Below, one piece after another: positions 12,885 through 26,060 of a stretch of 64,000 nt of DNA (position 1 is its first letter; every line of letters starts with the position of its first letter). A model generated the notes under the pieces. The model worked only from the letters and a program-made list of their open reading frames with translations. It was not told the DNA's origin and searched no databases. The DNA is from Seriola aureovittata. Its lineage: Eukaryota; Chordata; Actinopteri; Carangiformes; Carangidae. The stretch spans positions 24,907,776 through 24,971,775 of the forward strand of contig NC_079379.1 in NCBI RefSeq assembly GCF_021018895.1, in the 5' to 3' direction. Made by a program: the position numbers and the translations under genes.

Positions 12885-13440
12885 CAGAGCGGCAGCCATC
12901 TTGTTTTCTGTCCGTCCGTCTCATTCTCGTGGACACGATATCTCAGTAGCGCCGCAACAGAACTTCTTCACATTTGGCACAAACATTCACCAGGACGTAA
13001 GGATGAACTGATTAGGTTTGGGGGAGCGGGGGGGGGTCAAAGGTCAAAGATCACAGGTGTGGTGACCTCACAAAACACAGTTTTGACCTTGTGAACACAA
13101 CATCTCTGTAACACCTTGAAGGAACTTCCTCAAATTTGTTGAAAACCTTCATCGAGACTCAAGGACAAACTGATTAGATTTCAGTGGCTACAGGTCAAAG
13201 TTCAAAGGTCAAGGTCTCACACCTCACCTGCCTTGTGAATGCAGTCTCTCTGTAACACCTTGAAGGAATTTCTTCAGATTTAGTACAAACATTAACTTGG
13301 ATTCAAGGATGAACTGATTAGATTTTAGTGGCTAAAGGTCAAAGGTCAAGTTCACGGCGACGTCACAAAACACTTTTTAGCCATTACTTGATACTTCACA
13401 CAGAAATTATGACAAAGTTTCACACAAATGGTTCATATGT
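12885..13440 (+). repeat. DR1-carrying dispersed repeat, copy 1 (internally tandem)
   Basis: It starts with 'gcggcagccatcttgttttc', a tgtccgtccgtctc block and 'gtggacacgatatctcag'. About three tandem ~120-bp units follow, each with 'ctctgtaacaccttgaagga', 'aaggatgaactgattagatt' and AGGTCA half-sites. An exact DR1 (AGGTCAAAGGTCA) is at 13336-13348, and near-perfect ones lie around 13036 and 13192. The same family recurs at 17.8, 18.9, 25.9, 54.5 and 60.6 kb. Confidence 0.75.
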
Positions 13441-13513
13441 TATATGACAGTGTGGCGGAGGCTGACAACCACAAGGCGGTTATTTTTTACATTTATCATT
13501 TATTATGATAGAG

Positions 13514-13550
13514 AGGGGGGGGGGGGGGGGTGGGGGGGGGTGGGGGGGGC
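13514..13550. repeat. Poly-G tract
   Basis: Almost uninterrupted G run with two T interruptions, visible directly. It can form G-quadruplex DNA and is prone to length error. Confidence 0.9.
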
Positions 13551-15437
13551 TCAAACCCGTGTTGCTACGGTTTGGACTTCGCCTTTATATCAACAACCAA
13601 GTTGCAGGTTTGAACCGGAATGTGAAAGCTTCTGATTTGAGTTTGTGATTGTGTGATCAGCAGGTTTCCTTCAGCTGTTTGAAGGTTTTTGAGTGTTTTG
13701 GTTTTATAAATTCGGCTCTCACCAGCAGCTGCTGTCAGAGAAACGGTCCCTGACCTCTACCTGCTCAGGTAGAACTCCGAACACCGTGGAGCATTTAGCA
13801 GCTGAAGAGCCAGGTATCTGTGAGCTGGTGAAACACTGATGAATGATGGTTGTGCTGTGTCTCCTGGATGTGCATGAAGGTGATGTCGGTGTTGTGTTTT
13901 CAGCTTGTTCAGCTTTAGCCTGTTAGCCTGTTAGCCTGTTAGCCGTAGACCAGAAGCTGTGACATGTTTTTGATCAGCGCTCCTGTTGACCCCTCACTGC
14001 ACCTACAGGATACTATTGACAAAGGCGCATCAATCCTTTTTCCTCTGGGGGAACACAAGTTAAACATCCTGTTGTCATCCAGTGCAGGTGATTCTATTCA
14101 GAGCCCGCCTCAGCCCACAGCTTTCAGAGGGAAAACATGAAGGGATACATGAGACAATAAAGCGTCTTAACATGTTGCCGCAGCTGGAACGAGCCCCACT
14201 AGCCTGGAGGTAAAGGTATCCCCTTCACAATAAAACAAAGTAAAGAGAGTTTCATCACTGACTAATGCCTCTGTTGTTCAGGAGTTCCTGTCTGGCGTGC
14301 CTGCAGCCGAATGTCAGAAACAGAAAAACAGCCTCGCACACACTTCATCATCTTTATTTCAGACAGTGACAGAAATATAAAAAAACAACTTCAGCTGATC
14401 AGGTACAAAAATAAATTACATACAATTCACTCTGGAAACCCACAAACCGTCCCACATACTGCAGATTCACACTACAGGCTACTGAGCATTATTCTACTCT
14501 ATATAACTCTAACTTCACATTTGAAACTTTTACATTATGATTGACATGTTTGTGTCCACAGTCTGATATTTGATTTGATATTCATGGTTTTTGATTTGGG
14601 TCTTTCAGCTGCGTCCTGGTGGAATCAGAGAGTAGAGTCACATGACTCTGGAAATTCAAAATGGCTGTGAAATGACAACTTCTGCTGATGCCAGAGTCCC
14701 GGTGGACCGCTCAGCTGTTCACTCTGAACACTGGCCGACCTGCACGTTCGGTGTGAAAGCCCCTGATACATGTGAACAAGCGTCAGACCTGATGTCATAC
14801 TGTCAGACAGCAGCAGGTTTCCTCTGCACCGGACGACAGACTTGTCTTTTAAAATGAAAGGAGGGAGGTTTGACTCGTATTTTAAATCTAACCTCTCCTG
14901 GTCGGTCTATTGGCGTTTCGTCTCTCTGTAGTTCCTGTCTTTACTAAGGCCCTGTGTTGCCTCGTCAACAGTTGGTTCATGCCACAGACTAGTTCAACAT
15001 TTTCAGTTAGCATATGGTTAGCGTTTAGCTTAGCATAAAGACAGGGAATGGAAAAGGTGTAAAACTCACTAATGGACATGTTTCTTGTTTGTTTGTCTGA
15101 ACACACACAGAGAGGACGACAGCTGCTGTTTCCTGATTGGTCCTCAGGCCTCATCATCACACTGTGAGTGTGGAGCAGAGACCGGGACGAAGAGCCTGAA
15201 CACGTTTGTACGTTTCTGTCTGTGCACAGATTGAACAAACAACAAGTGCAGGTCTGTCCAACTCTGGACGGAGCCAGGCTAGCTGTTCCCCCAATGCTTA
15301 CGGCCTTTATGCTAAGCTAGGCTAACCGCAGGTTAGCAAGGTCAGTAGTTAGAACCCCGGTGTTATAGAAGTTGGACTGATCCTGTAGCTGAGCAGTTTC
15401 CTGCGTCACACTGATCTAACTCTGACACTAGTCACTG
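13551..15437. other. Intergenic DNA downstream of sostdc1, no gene recognised
   Basis: Includes a triplicated 'cctgttag' stretch near 13920 and 'gcttagcataaag'-type dispersed-repeat sequence near 15000-15050 and 15290-15340. No supported gene. Transcript 3' ends of sostdc1 could extend into it on the minus strand. Confidence 0.4.
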
Positions 15438-15962
15438 TCTCTGAACCCTCTGAGGTTGACGGATGTTTTTATTAATATCTCTGTGATAACACAGAGGAGA
15501 AATATGGTTTAAATGTTGTTAAGATCTGTCGACTCTCCACTTTCCATTTCTTATTCTTGTGAGATTGTAGATGACTCAGTGCTGGAGCTGGAAGGCCTCT
15601 AACATTCAGTTAAAGCAGAGTGACAGTCGGCGCTTAGACTCAATGATATTACAAAATCTCATTTTAGGCATTTATTAAACATTTATTTACTATTTCACTC
15701 ATATTGCACTATTTTTATGAACCTAAGACTTTGGTAAACCCGGTTCAGTTCACCACATCAGTAATCTGGACAATTTCAAAAACTGGGCTTCAGTTTTTCA
15801 GCATTTGGGCCAAATGATCTTTTGCAAAGAGAGTCAGAAGGAGCTGCGATAGTTCTGAAGATTGTGATATAAAGATTTGGGCTTAATGTGATGTCAACCT
15901 TTTAGAAGGTGACTAAGAAATAGTGTAGGAATCCAGAAAACACCCATAGACCTCAGAGGGTT
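15438..15962 (-). mobile_element. TIR element copy B, more complete
   Basis: Inverted relative to copy A. The ends read aaccctctgaggt (about 15443) and acctcagagggtt (about 15949-15962), which are perfect reverse complements, so these are terminal inverted repeats of a non-autonomous DNA transposon. It ends about 90 bases from the sostdc1 stop codon and so may contribute to its 3' UTR. Confidence 0.72.
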
Positions 15963-16049
15963 AAATATTTGCACACTAATAATTCATCCGTAGACGTCAT
16001 GATGGAGACAGGAGTGTCTGTTGGAGACTCGGCTGTAGCTGCAGAGGTT

Positions 16050-17460
16050 TTAGTTGTCGGACTGCCGCCCGCCTCTCTCCTCGGGGGGTCCGGCCTTCCT
16101 CACATTTTTCCTCTGTTTCCCGCTCTGGACAGACGTGTCCTTGTGTCCTGAGTCATTCTGCTCTCTGGAGTAGCGCTTGCACTTGCAGGAGGTCACCACA
16201 GTTATCTTGTAGGTTCGGGAGCTTCCGTCCTGGCACTGCAGCCGGATCCGCTGGGTCCTGGTCCGGTCAATGACGCAGCGCCACTCCTGTGCGTCGCGGC
16301 GGCTCCAGTACCTCGTAGTGTGACCCCCGCTCCCGATCCAGTTGGGCAGCAGGTGGGCCGGCAGACACTCCCCGGCACACACCAGCTCCTTGATGGGGTT
16401 AACGCTGGTGCACTGGCCGTCAGAGATGTACTTCGTGGACCTCAGCTCCCTGCAGCCCACCTGGCTCTGGTTTGCACCTGAGACAGGAAACTGAATTACA
16501 TATACACTCCAGTTCACCCTGAGGTCTACAGGAGTGTCACAGGTCACTTTAACATAAAGGTGACATAACAAACTGGTTGCAGTCGAACAGTCTAAATGAT
16601 CTCTCTGACCTCTTCTCCTCGACCTCCATGGAAAACGTCATGAGGTCAAAGGTGAGAAGGAGAGTTCATCAGGACATACTTAACTGCAATTACACTAAAC
16701 TTTTTTTTAACCAACTTTATTTATAAAATCTGGAGGATCAATTTAACCACAGAAACAGAGCAAACAGGAGTGAAATGCTGAAATAAGAAAACATGAAAGG
16801 AAAATACAAATAGAGAAAGTTGAGTTTTGTTTAGATTCATTATTTTCATTGCGTCACTAACTGCTTTGTTTTGGTTGTTTTGTGTTCTGACAGAACTGGA
16901 CCAGACTCAGGTTTTATATCCTGTAGACAGGCAGGTACAGGACCACCTGGGTCCTGTCCACCTGGGTCCTGTACCTGGGAGGGTCTTTGGCAGCAGGAGC
17001 TGTGAGGATAAACTTTTCTGTCTGTGTACAACTGATCTCTAACCTTATGCTCACTCTGGCGCCAAAGTCTCCCTGACGTTTACAGATCACCTTCCAGGAG
17101 CATCACCCACTGGCACACGTTCATTGATAAAGATCCACCTGCTGCACAGGTCACCGCACTGAGAGTGACGTCATCCCTTCACTCAGACATCCATCTGAAT
17201 CAATACCTGTCAACTATTACACACAAATCTCTTGAGTGCGTCGTGCGTAACCGTTTGGACTCACCATTGCGCAAGTCGTCCGCCGGCCGTCTCCCGCCGT
17301 TCCTCGCCTGGTTCGTGTCTTCATTGGCCGGCTCGTCCTGGGTGTCGTGGACCGGCTGAGTGTCCACGGACTCAGTGGCGTCGTTGTGAACAGCTGAGCT
17401 GCTCCTGCTCAGCAGCAGCAGGAGCGCGACGAGCTGGAGTCCGCTGGCGCGAGGGAGCAT
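16050..17460 (-). CDS. sostdc1: Sclerostin domain-containing protein 1 (Wise/ectodin/USAG-1)
   Basis: Two coding exons, 17460-17265 and 16477-16050, joined in phase 1, give 207 residues (human 206). Seen: an N-terminal signal peptide (MLPRASGLQLVALLLLLS), the conserved NDATE and NQARNGGR blocks, then a C-terminal cystine-knot domain. That domain begins VGCRELRSTKYISDGQC and continues LVCAGECLP, YWSRR, EWRC, TRTQRI, LQCQDGS, SCKCKRY, with eight cysteines. The PNWIG segment is the NxI-type loop that sclerostin-family proteins use against LRP5/6. The tail is basic. Known role: a secreted antagonist of BMP ligands and modulator of Wnt signalling through LRP4/5/6, for example in tooth, feather and kidney patterning. 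The splice sites are canonical (gtgagt; ctcag) and the intron is about 790 bases. It is convergent with ankmy2 and divergent from ssr2. Confidence 0.96.
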
Positions 17461-17538
17461 GCTGCACGTGGCTGGTCTGAGAGCTGCTGTCAGTGACAGT
17501 GTCACACCTGATGAATGACGGACCCGCTGCAGCCGGGG

Positions 17539-17546
17539 TTTATATA
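17539..17546 (-). promoter_or_regulatory. TATA box of sostdc1
   Basis: The minus strand reads TATATAAA about 80 bases upstream of the start codon, in a GC-rich setting. Transcription would start near 17510, leaving a short 5' UTR of about 50 bases. A TATA promoter suits a tightly patterned developmental gene. Confidence 0.6.
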
Positions 17547-17764
17547 CCCTTCTTGTTTATGAATGAACAAGACACGCCCACTTTAACAGCAGCTCTGAGG
17601 ACCTGACAAAAGGATTCCTCTCTGTCCACTGCTGCTCATCAGCCAACTGTCCTGTCAACACTTAAAAGCTCCTCATCATCATGTGTCTTGATACTTTATT
17701 TTGAAATATGACATCATAAAGAAAAGAAGATATTTATTTCCAACAGAAAGAGAAACAGAACAAA

Positions 17765-18125
17765 ACTAGAGTCAGCTCCTCGTGGTCGTATCCCTCCGCC
17801 ACTCAGACTAGTTCCAGGTCACGTCCTGTTTATCCAGAGTCAGAGAGAATATGAACCACGTGTGTGAAATTTTGTCATAATATCTATGTGAAGTCTTGAG
17901 TAATGATCGTGATCTTGACCTTTGACCTTAAGCCACCAAAATCTAATCAGCTCGTCCTTGAGTGCAAGTGAACATTTGCACCAAATTTTAAGAAATTCCC
18001 TCAAGAAATTAGAGACATATCACGTTCACAAGGCCAAAACTGTGTTTAGTGAGGTCACCATGCCTATGACCTTTGACCTTTAACCTTTGACCCCCAAAAT
18101 CTAATCAGTTCATCCAGAGGAATAA
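17765..18125 (-). repeat. DR1-carrying dispersed repeat, copy 2
   Basis: Minus-orientation copy starting with the terminal block 'ctcctcgtggtcgtatccct' and two internal units. Exact DR1 elements (TGACCTTTGACCT on the plus strand) lie at 17916-17928 and 18067-18079, about 450 and 610 bases upstream of the sostdc1 start codon. Confidence 0.75.
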
Positions 18126-18889
18126 CTAAACAACAGCAGCAGAAACACTGTGAGTGTTCATGTTCTTCCACGTCCTGAAGTCTTAATCGAGTCCTGTCTG
18201 TCCTCAGTACCTGGACTAGTGTCCAACCCCCGTCCCTACAGTCCCAGCTCAGTCTTTTAAACCAGGTTTAAACCAGCTGATTAAACCATGAGTCTCTGAC
18301 TCTACAGGCGTCTGAAATGAGACACACACATTTTCACCTTTGCACCTAAATTGCAATTGAACAGTTTTTAAAAAACACAGACACAGACAGTTCTCAGTTA
18401 AAACAACAGAATGTTTGTGAAGACCAGATCCTCCATCTAACACAGTGTTAGACACAATGTGGAGTTGATGCAGGAGGAACCATGTGAACATGTGTGTACC
18501 TGTACCTGTACTGTGATGTGTAAGCCTATAAATGTTCCACCTGTGACCACACCTCAGTGATACAGTCAGAGGCGTCTGTCTCCCTCTAGAGGCCGAGCTG
18601 GGATCAGCGGTGTTGATCAGGACCGGGACCAGCAATCACAAAGTAAATATTATAATTGATCTTAATTAGAGCCGGACCACATGAAGCTTCCTGTTGACCT
18701 CAGGTGACCTGGAGGAATCTGTGTGTGCTGCTGTGAGACAACAACTCTACCCAGGGATGAGGTTTAGTTCGGTGTAACAGCTGCTAGCAGTAAGTGGTGT
18801 TACTCATATTAATTTGCTATAATGACTGAAAGTAAACAGCTAGTGCGACCTAACCATATTTTTCTTTTTTTATATAACAGTCAGAGCAG

Positions 18890-19172
18890 CAGTTGTGTGA
18901 ACATAATATCTCCATGAAACATTGAAGGAACTTCTTCAAATTCAAATGGTCACCTATACCTTGACCTTTGACCTTTTACCACCAAAAGCTGATCAGTTCA
19001 TCCTTGAGTCTAAATGAATGTTTGAGCCAAATTTGAAGAGGTTCCATCAAGGTGTAACTGAGATATGGTGCTCACGAGGCCAAAACTGTGAGGTTTGGCC
19101 TTGTGAGGTCACTACGCCCGAGACCTTTGACCTTTGACCACCAAAACCTAGTCAGTTCATCCTTGAGTCCTA
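18890..19172 (-). repeat. DR1-carrying dispersed repeat, copy 3, split by a nested element
   Basis: Two units are visible, with an exact DR1 at 18962-18974 and a one-mismatch DR1 near 19121. The repeat stops at 19172 and resumes at 19611 ('ctggtgaatgtttgtgac'), so the element between was inserted later. Confidence 0.7.
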
Positions 19173-19610
19173 GGCTGTGTCCAAAATCACTCACTACTCC
19201 TTATATAATCCGCTTTATAGTGAGTTTGCCATTTTGTTGTGCTGTGTGATAGTATAGTGATAAATGTTACTCACAGTATCCCACAATGCATCATGAAAAG
19301 TAGAATACAACCATGTGTACAACCGGAAACAGTAGAGAAACTGTATAGAGGATCTTTGGTACAACCGATGGTCACTAACCAAGCAATATAGACCATCATG
19401 CATTGCGCTCGCGCCGAAAGACAGAAAAACGGTGCGGAGCAAATGACCTGAGTCGTGTATTATAAGATTATATTATAATGTATGTATTATAAGATTATAT
19501 TATAATACATCCATACCATTTTACCGATGAGCTCACTACATAGTCCTCTTCATTAAACTCCCTGGATACTTACAGAAAGGCGGGAGGAGAGAGTGATTTC
19601 AGACACAACT
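19173..19610. mobile_element. MITE nested in the DR1 repeat
   Basis: Terminal inverted repeats: left tgtgtccaaaatcactc, right gagtgatttcagacaca, i.e. complementary with two mismatches. Length is about 435 bases. The flanking repeat reads continuously once this segment is removed. It contains a duplicated 'gtattataagattatattat' block at 19456-19510. No coding capacity. Confidence 0.7.
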
Positions 19611-19769
19611 CTGGTGAATGTTTGTGACAAATTTCAAGAAGTTCCGTCAAAGCGTTTTTTGAGAAACTGTGTCCACGGAAAAACAATACTGTACAGAAAA
19701 CAGTACGTCTCCCGCTCTGACTGTCGCCGGCACGGAGGAATAAAAACATTCAAAGTGCACCAGCGCCTC

Positions 19770-19906
19770 CCGGACACCAGGGGCGCTGCGCGGCCGGAGC
19801 CCTCTACGTGGCCTTCACGGACACGTCATGCCAACAGCAGCTTGAGGCTCGTGCGCAGGCGCCTCTCGATCTCTTTCATTACCTGCAGTTAGAGCTGAAC
19901 TGAACG
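19770..19906 (+). promoter_or_regulatory. ssr2: Probable ssr2 promoter and 5' non-coding exon
   Basis: A CpG-rich stretch (gcgctgcgcggccggagcc) is followed by a pyrimidine-rich start-like block (ctcgatctctttcattacc). A donor, gaacg|gtaaga, lies at 19906/19907. The first coding exon of ssr2 begins exactly at its ATG after an acceptor, so an upstream non-coding exon is required. The transcription start is inferred. Confidence 0.5.
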
Positions 19907-19975
19907 GTAAGAGACCGGGTGTCTGCTTCTTCTAATTCCACACATTTGATACTGATTTGATAATTAGAAATAATA

Positions 19976-20025
19976 TTAGCTTCAGATATTAGCTTCAGAT
20001 ATTAGCTTCAGATATTAGCTTCAGG
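19976..20025. repeat. Short tandem repeat, 14-bp unit
   Basis: The unit 'agatattagcttc' is repeated about four times in ssr2 intron 1. Confidence 0.8.
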
Positions 20026-20417
20026 CTCTGTTGTTTGGCGTCAGTCTGGTCTGAAGTGACACGGCTCCTCTGGTCCACGTAAGCGTCGGTAACGGTCCGT
20101 TTCCAGCACTTTAGGAAGCTGAAATGTCAAAGTTTCAGTCATGAATGTTCTTAACTGTGAGAGGAGAAGCTCTGCTGGTGTCTCTGTGAATAAATATGAA
20201 ACAGCGACAGGTTTAGCGGCAGTTAGCAGCTGTCAGCAGCAGTTAGCAGCAGTTAGCAACTGTTAGCCGTGAGTCTGTTTCAGGTCCAGCTTCAGACTCG
20301 AACCCTTGACGTGTTTCAGTGTTGTCTCCTCCATGAACGTGGTTTTCTACATGTTGTCTTTGATCTTGTGGATTTTAACTCTGATTGTGGTTAATTAAAG
20401 TCCTCTTCACTTCATAG

Positions 20418-20503
20418 CCAAATGTATGTGGACACCTGGACATTAACAGTCATATGAACATGTCCTGCCTCCAGTAAGTGGCTGAGGTGTCCATACACTT
20501 TGG
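20418..20503. mobile_element. 86-bp MITE in ssr2 intron 1
   Basis: Ends ccaaatgtatgtggacacct and aggtgtccatacactttgg are inverted repeats with one to two mismatches. This terminus is typical of small Tc1-like non-autonomous elements in teleosts. Confidence 0.65.
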
Positions 20504-20594
20504 ACCTTAAAGATGATGTGTCTTCCCCTCCTCTCCTTCCTCTCCAACAGTTTTTCAGGTTGCATTGGTTTATTGTGGCCTGTTTTCTCTCCAG

Positions 20595-22796
<2,202 letters not shown>

Positions 22797-22805
22797 GAGG
22801 ACACT

Positions 22806-22868
22806 GGGGTTAAGGCTTGGGGTTAAGGCTTGGGGTGGGGGTGGGGGTGGGGGTGGGGGTGGGGGGGT
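22806..22868 (+). repeat. G-rich minisatellite in the ssr2 3' UTR (G-quadruplex motif)
   Basis: Starting about 10 bases after the stop: 'ggggttaaggctt' repeats, then five or more ggggt(g) units in a row on the sense strand. The pattern satisfies the four-G-tract quadruplex rule in the mRNA. Confidence 0.85.
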
Positions 22869-23110
22869 CAGTGGGCACAGGATCTCTGAATAACTTAATA
22901 ACCCATATTGGGGGTGAAAGTTGAAAGAAAAGTACAGTGACCAAGAAACGTGCTGAGCAGCAGTGGAAGCAGCTGCTGGACTTTCCTTCATATGGCTTCA
23001 TGTGGCAGAACAGTAACACTGGCAGTTACTGCTCTGACGGGGTTTTGCAGTTTTGTAATTGTGTGTGTAATGAACTGAATTCAGGTTTGTAGCCGGTTGT
23101 TGAACTGCAA

Positions 23111-23124
23111 AATAAATCAATAAA
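23111..23124 (+). terminator. ssr2: ssr2 polyadenylation signals
   Basis: Two overlapping AATAAA hexamers (23111 and 23119) lie about 315 bases after the stop, giving a short 3' UTR that includes the G-rich tract. Confidence 0.7.
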
Positions 23125-24080
23125 AACAGGATGGGTTTTTCTACAGCTGCGTCTGATTCCTGACATTTCACTGTCCAAAAAAAAAAACCAACACAGATTT
23201 TAAGATTGTTCTGTGTAAACAGAGGTCTGTGCTATGAAGCAGGATCAGAGGTTATCAAGTTAACTTCAGGTTTAACTCTCCATTTTCAGTCCTGCGGCAC
23301 TGGTTAACTTGTTACCGGGGTAAATCTCCATGGTAACTGATGCTGAACTCCTAATCTGGGCCCTATTCCATCAAGGCAGATAAAGAAAAATCCTGGATTA
23401 TTTTGTTAAATCTCACTCATAAATCAGAGTTCTGATCCATCTCTGTGGTTTATAGGATCCCTTATGGTCAGTTCACAAGTCCATCACTATATATTTTTAA
23501 AATATGTAAAATCAATTAAACGTGGAGGGATCCATGCAAAACCTTATAAATAAAACAATTCTCACAAAATTCAACAGACTACATTTTTTGCAGTATAGTG
23601 CAATAATGAAATGGTGTTTTATCTAAAACTTTTGTCTCACTTGAAGAGTGATTCTATTGGTTTTCTGCTTGATTTAAAAAAAAAAAAAAAAAAATTAAAT
23701 TCTGACTTTAAACTCAGAATTCTGAGTTTCTAATATTTTTACATTACGTCACGTGATTTTTTTTTTTTTTTTTTACAATTCTGACTTTAATAAATTAAAC
23801 TAAATCAAAGTCAGAATTCAACTAACTTCAAATGCAACGTCTGTATTTAATGACTATTTAAACTTCCTCCTTTATTTTGAAGACTGACAGCAAACCGGAA
23901 GTCATATATCAATCAGTTTTGCGCGTCCTTGTCAAAAACGAAGTTAAAAGATAAGGCATGTTCTTGAATGTCTTAACTTGCCGTGAACGCCCCTCCAGGT
24001 CGCTGAACTCGTATTTACGGTAAATCGGACATGATGACATCAGACTGTCGACCCGGGTGTTTTCCGCATTCCGCGAGCGT
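23125..24080. other. Intergenic DNA between ssr2 and the DAPK-like gene
   Basis: Contains poly-A and poly-T runs (about 23677-23693 and 23757-23774) flanked by short inverted blocks ('aattctgactttaa'). The last 150 bases become CpG-rich. No gene. Confidence 0.5.
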
Positions 24081-24217
24081 CAGGGCCGAGCAGAGCGCTC
24101 AGAGTAGCACGCGCGCACATCCTGGGACATTTCTCCGGAGCAGGAGCAGCGACACATCCATGGGATAGACGGCGGTTCACAGGAACATCCGAACCGGAAT
24201 CCGAGCAGCAACGCAGG
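24081..24217 (+). promoter_or_regulatory. Candidate promoter/non-coding first exon of the DAPK-like gene
   Basis: A CpG-rich block (gcacgcgcgcac, gacggcggttc, gaaccggaatccgagcagc) ends in a strong donor, CGCAGG|gtgagt, at 24217/24218. The first coding exon begins near 27631 after an acceptor-like 'gctgttcag', so this is the best upstream exon candidate. Inferred. Confidence 0.4.
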
Positions 24218-24693
24218 GTGAGTACGTCTCTATTCAGCGGCTCTGTAGCCGAAGCTGCGTCTGTGTCGATGGTCAGCGTGAAAACAACATGTCCGGCTTC
24301 ATCTTTCCGTCTTTACTGATGAGACACTTGTCACCTGTGTCACCGCAGGGATCAGAGAGGTCCGGACACTAACTGAGTGTGGGAGAGATCTACACGTCTA
24401 AATATATGTAATGCTAAGAAAATAGGAAAAAATATAATGTACTATATAAATATAAATATAAAGACATTTCCACACTGAGATAATTATTAGTTATTCCTAA
24501 AACTGAGAAAAGGTGGTGCGGTAATGATCTCTAGTCTTTAGTGATCCCTGGTTGTAACTTGTGTCTGTGTGTTGGTCCCGCTCTGACACCGAGGAGCTGA
24601 TGTGACACTTGACATGATGCAGTTAATGTTCATTCCTCCTGTCAACAGGCTGCAGTGAAAACCAGCCAGGCTCTCAGCGAATCATAACAAATT

Positions 24694-24958
24694 AAGATGT
24701 ATAATGATAATAATGATAATAATAGTAACAATAAAGAGACATTTAATGAAATTAATAATAATAATGATAATAAAGATACAACAATAGCACAAATAATATG
24801 ACTAATAATAATGATAAAGAGACTAATAATAATAATAGTAATAATAATAAAGTGACAGATAACGAGACTAATGATAATAATAATAATAATAAAGTGACAG
24901 ATAATGGGACTAACGATAATAATAATAATAATAATAATAATAAAGAGACAGATAATGA
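24694..24958. repeat. (AAT)n-type degenerate microsatellite
   Basis: About 265 bases dominated by ataataataatgat and aaagagacagataat motifs. It creates a spurious Ile-rich reverse frame. Confidence 0.85.
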
Positions 24959-25568
24959 AATGAAACACTAAACTACAGAGAGAAGAAGTTAGAAGTATGT
25001 ATTAATGGAGTATGAAGGAGAACAGTTGGAGAGGGGGAGGAGGAGCTCGGTGCATCATGGGAGCCCCCCCCCCCCCCCCCCAGCAGCGTAACTAAGAGCT
25101 GGTTCAGGACTCACCTGATGCAGCTCTGACTATAAGCTTTTTTTTTTTTTTAATTATATCTTTATTTGGAACGGACAGAAGAGTACATCTGCATGGCATC
25201 AACAATACAGCAGAAGTAAATGCCATTCCAGTTTTTGTTTTAAATACAGAAAATGTGCAACATCAGACTCAGGGGGTCAGACCCTGTTCGATCTACGCTT
25301 TAAGCTTTATCAAAGAGAACAGTTTGAAACCTGAGCTCAGGTGTAGAGAGGGAGTCTTCCTCCTGGACCCAGACCCGGAGCTGGTTCCTCAGGAGAGGAG
25401 CCTGACAGCTGAAGGTTCTACCTCCTGTTCTAGTCTTAGAACCTCTAGGAACCAGAGAAGACCTGCATTTAGAGAGAGGAATGTTAGTGGAGGTAATGAA
25501 GCTAACACAGGAGAGATATGATCTCGTGTAGTTCCTGTCAGCACTTGCACCGCAGCATGTTGGATCAG

Positions 25569-25572
25569 GTGT

Positions 25573-25613
<41 letters not shown>
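25569..25613. repeat. (GT)n microsatellite
   Basis: Near-pure GT run visible directly. A second short (GT)n lies at about 25880-25900 and a G/C-rich low-complexity tract at 25797-25830. Confidence 0.9.
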
Positions 25614-25616
<3 letters not shown>

Positions 25617-25914
25617 CAAGTCAAGATCTATCCAATCCATCACACACAAATGTATAGTGTGTGTGTGTGTGAATCACATGTTGTAGCTTGTCAGTGTAAA
25701 ACCTGTATAGACTACAGGTGTTTGCAGCAGGTACGGCCTCTGCTGAGAACCTGTAATTTAAAACCTGGGTTGGATTGCAAGGGTGTGGAGGGCAGAAGGG
25801 GGGGCGGGGGGCCTGGGGGCGGGGGGGCTCAAGGATGTCTTGCCCAGGGGCCTCTGCAGCTGTAGTTTCTTCACCTCGTGTGTGTGTGTGTGTGTGTGTG
25901 TCAGAGCAATAGTC

Positions 25915-26060
25915 ATTTTGCTTTCAGCTTGTCCGTCTGTCCGTCTCGTTGTCGTGGACACGATCTCTCAGAAACACTTGGACTGAACTCCTTCAGGTTC
26001 GGCACAAACATTGACTCAAAGATGAACTGATTAGATTTCTGTGTCACACTGAAGGTTGGG
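25915..26060 (+). repeat. DR1-repeat family, partial copy 4
   Basis: Recognised by 'gtccgtctgtccgtctcgtt', 'gtggacacgatctctcag', 'ttcaggttcggcacaaaca' and 'aaagatgaactgattagatt'. The AGGTCA part is missing. Confidence 0.6.

Noticed and set aside
24642..24968. Ile-rich 108-codon reverse frame resembling a membrane protein
   Set aside because: Created by the AAT-type microsatellite.
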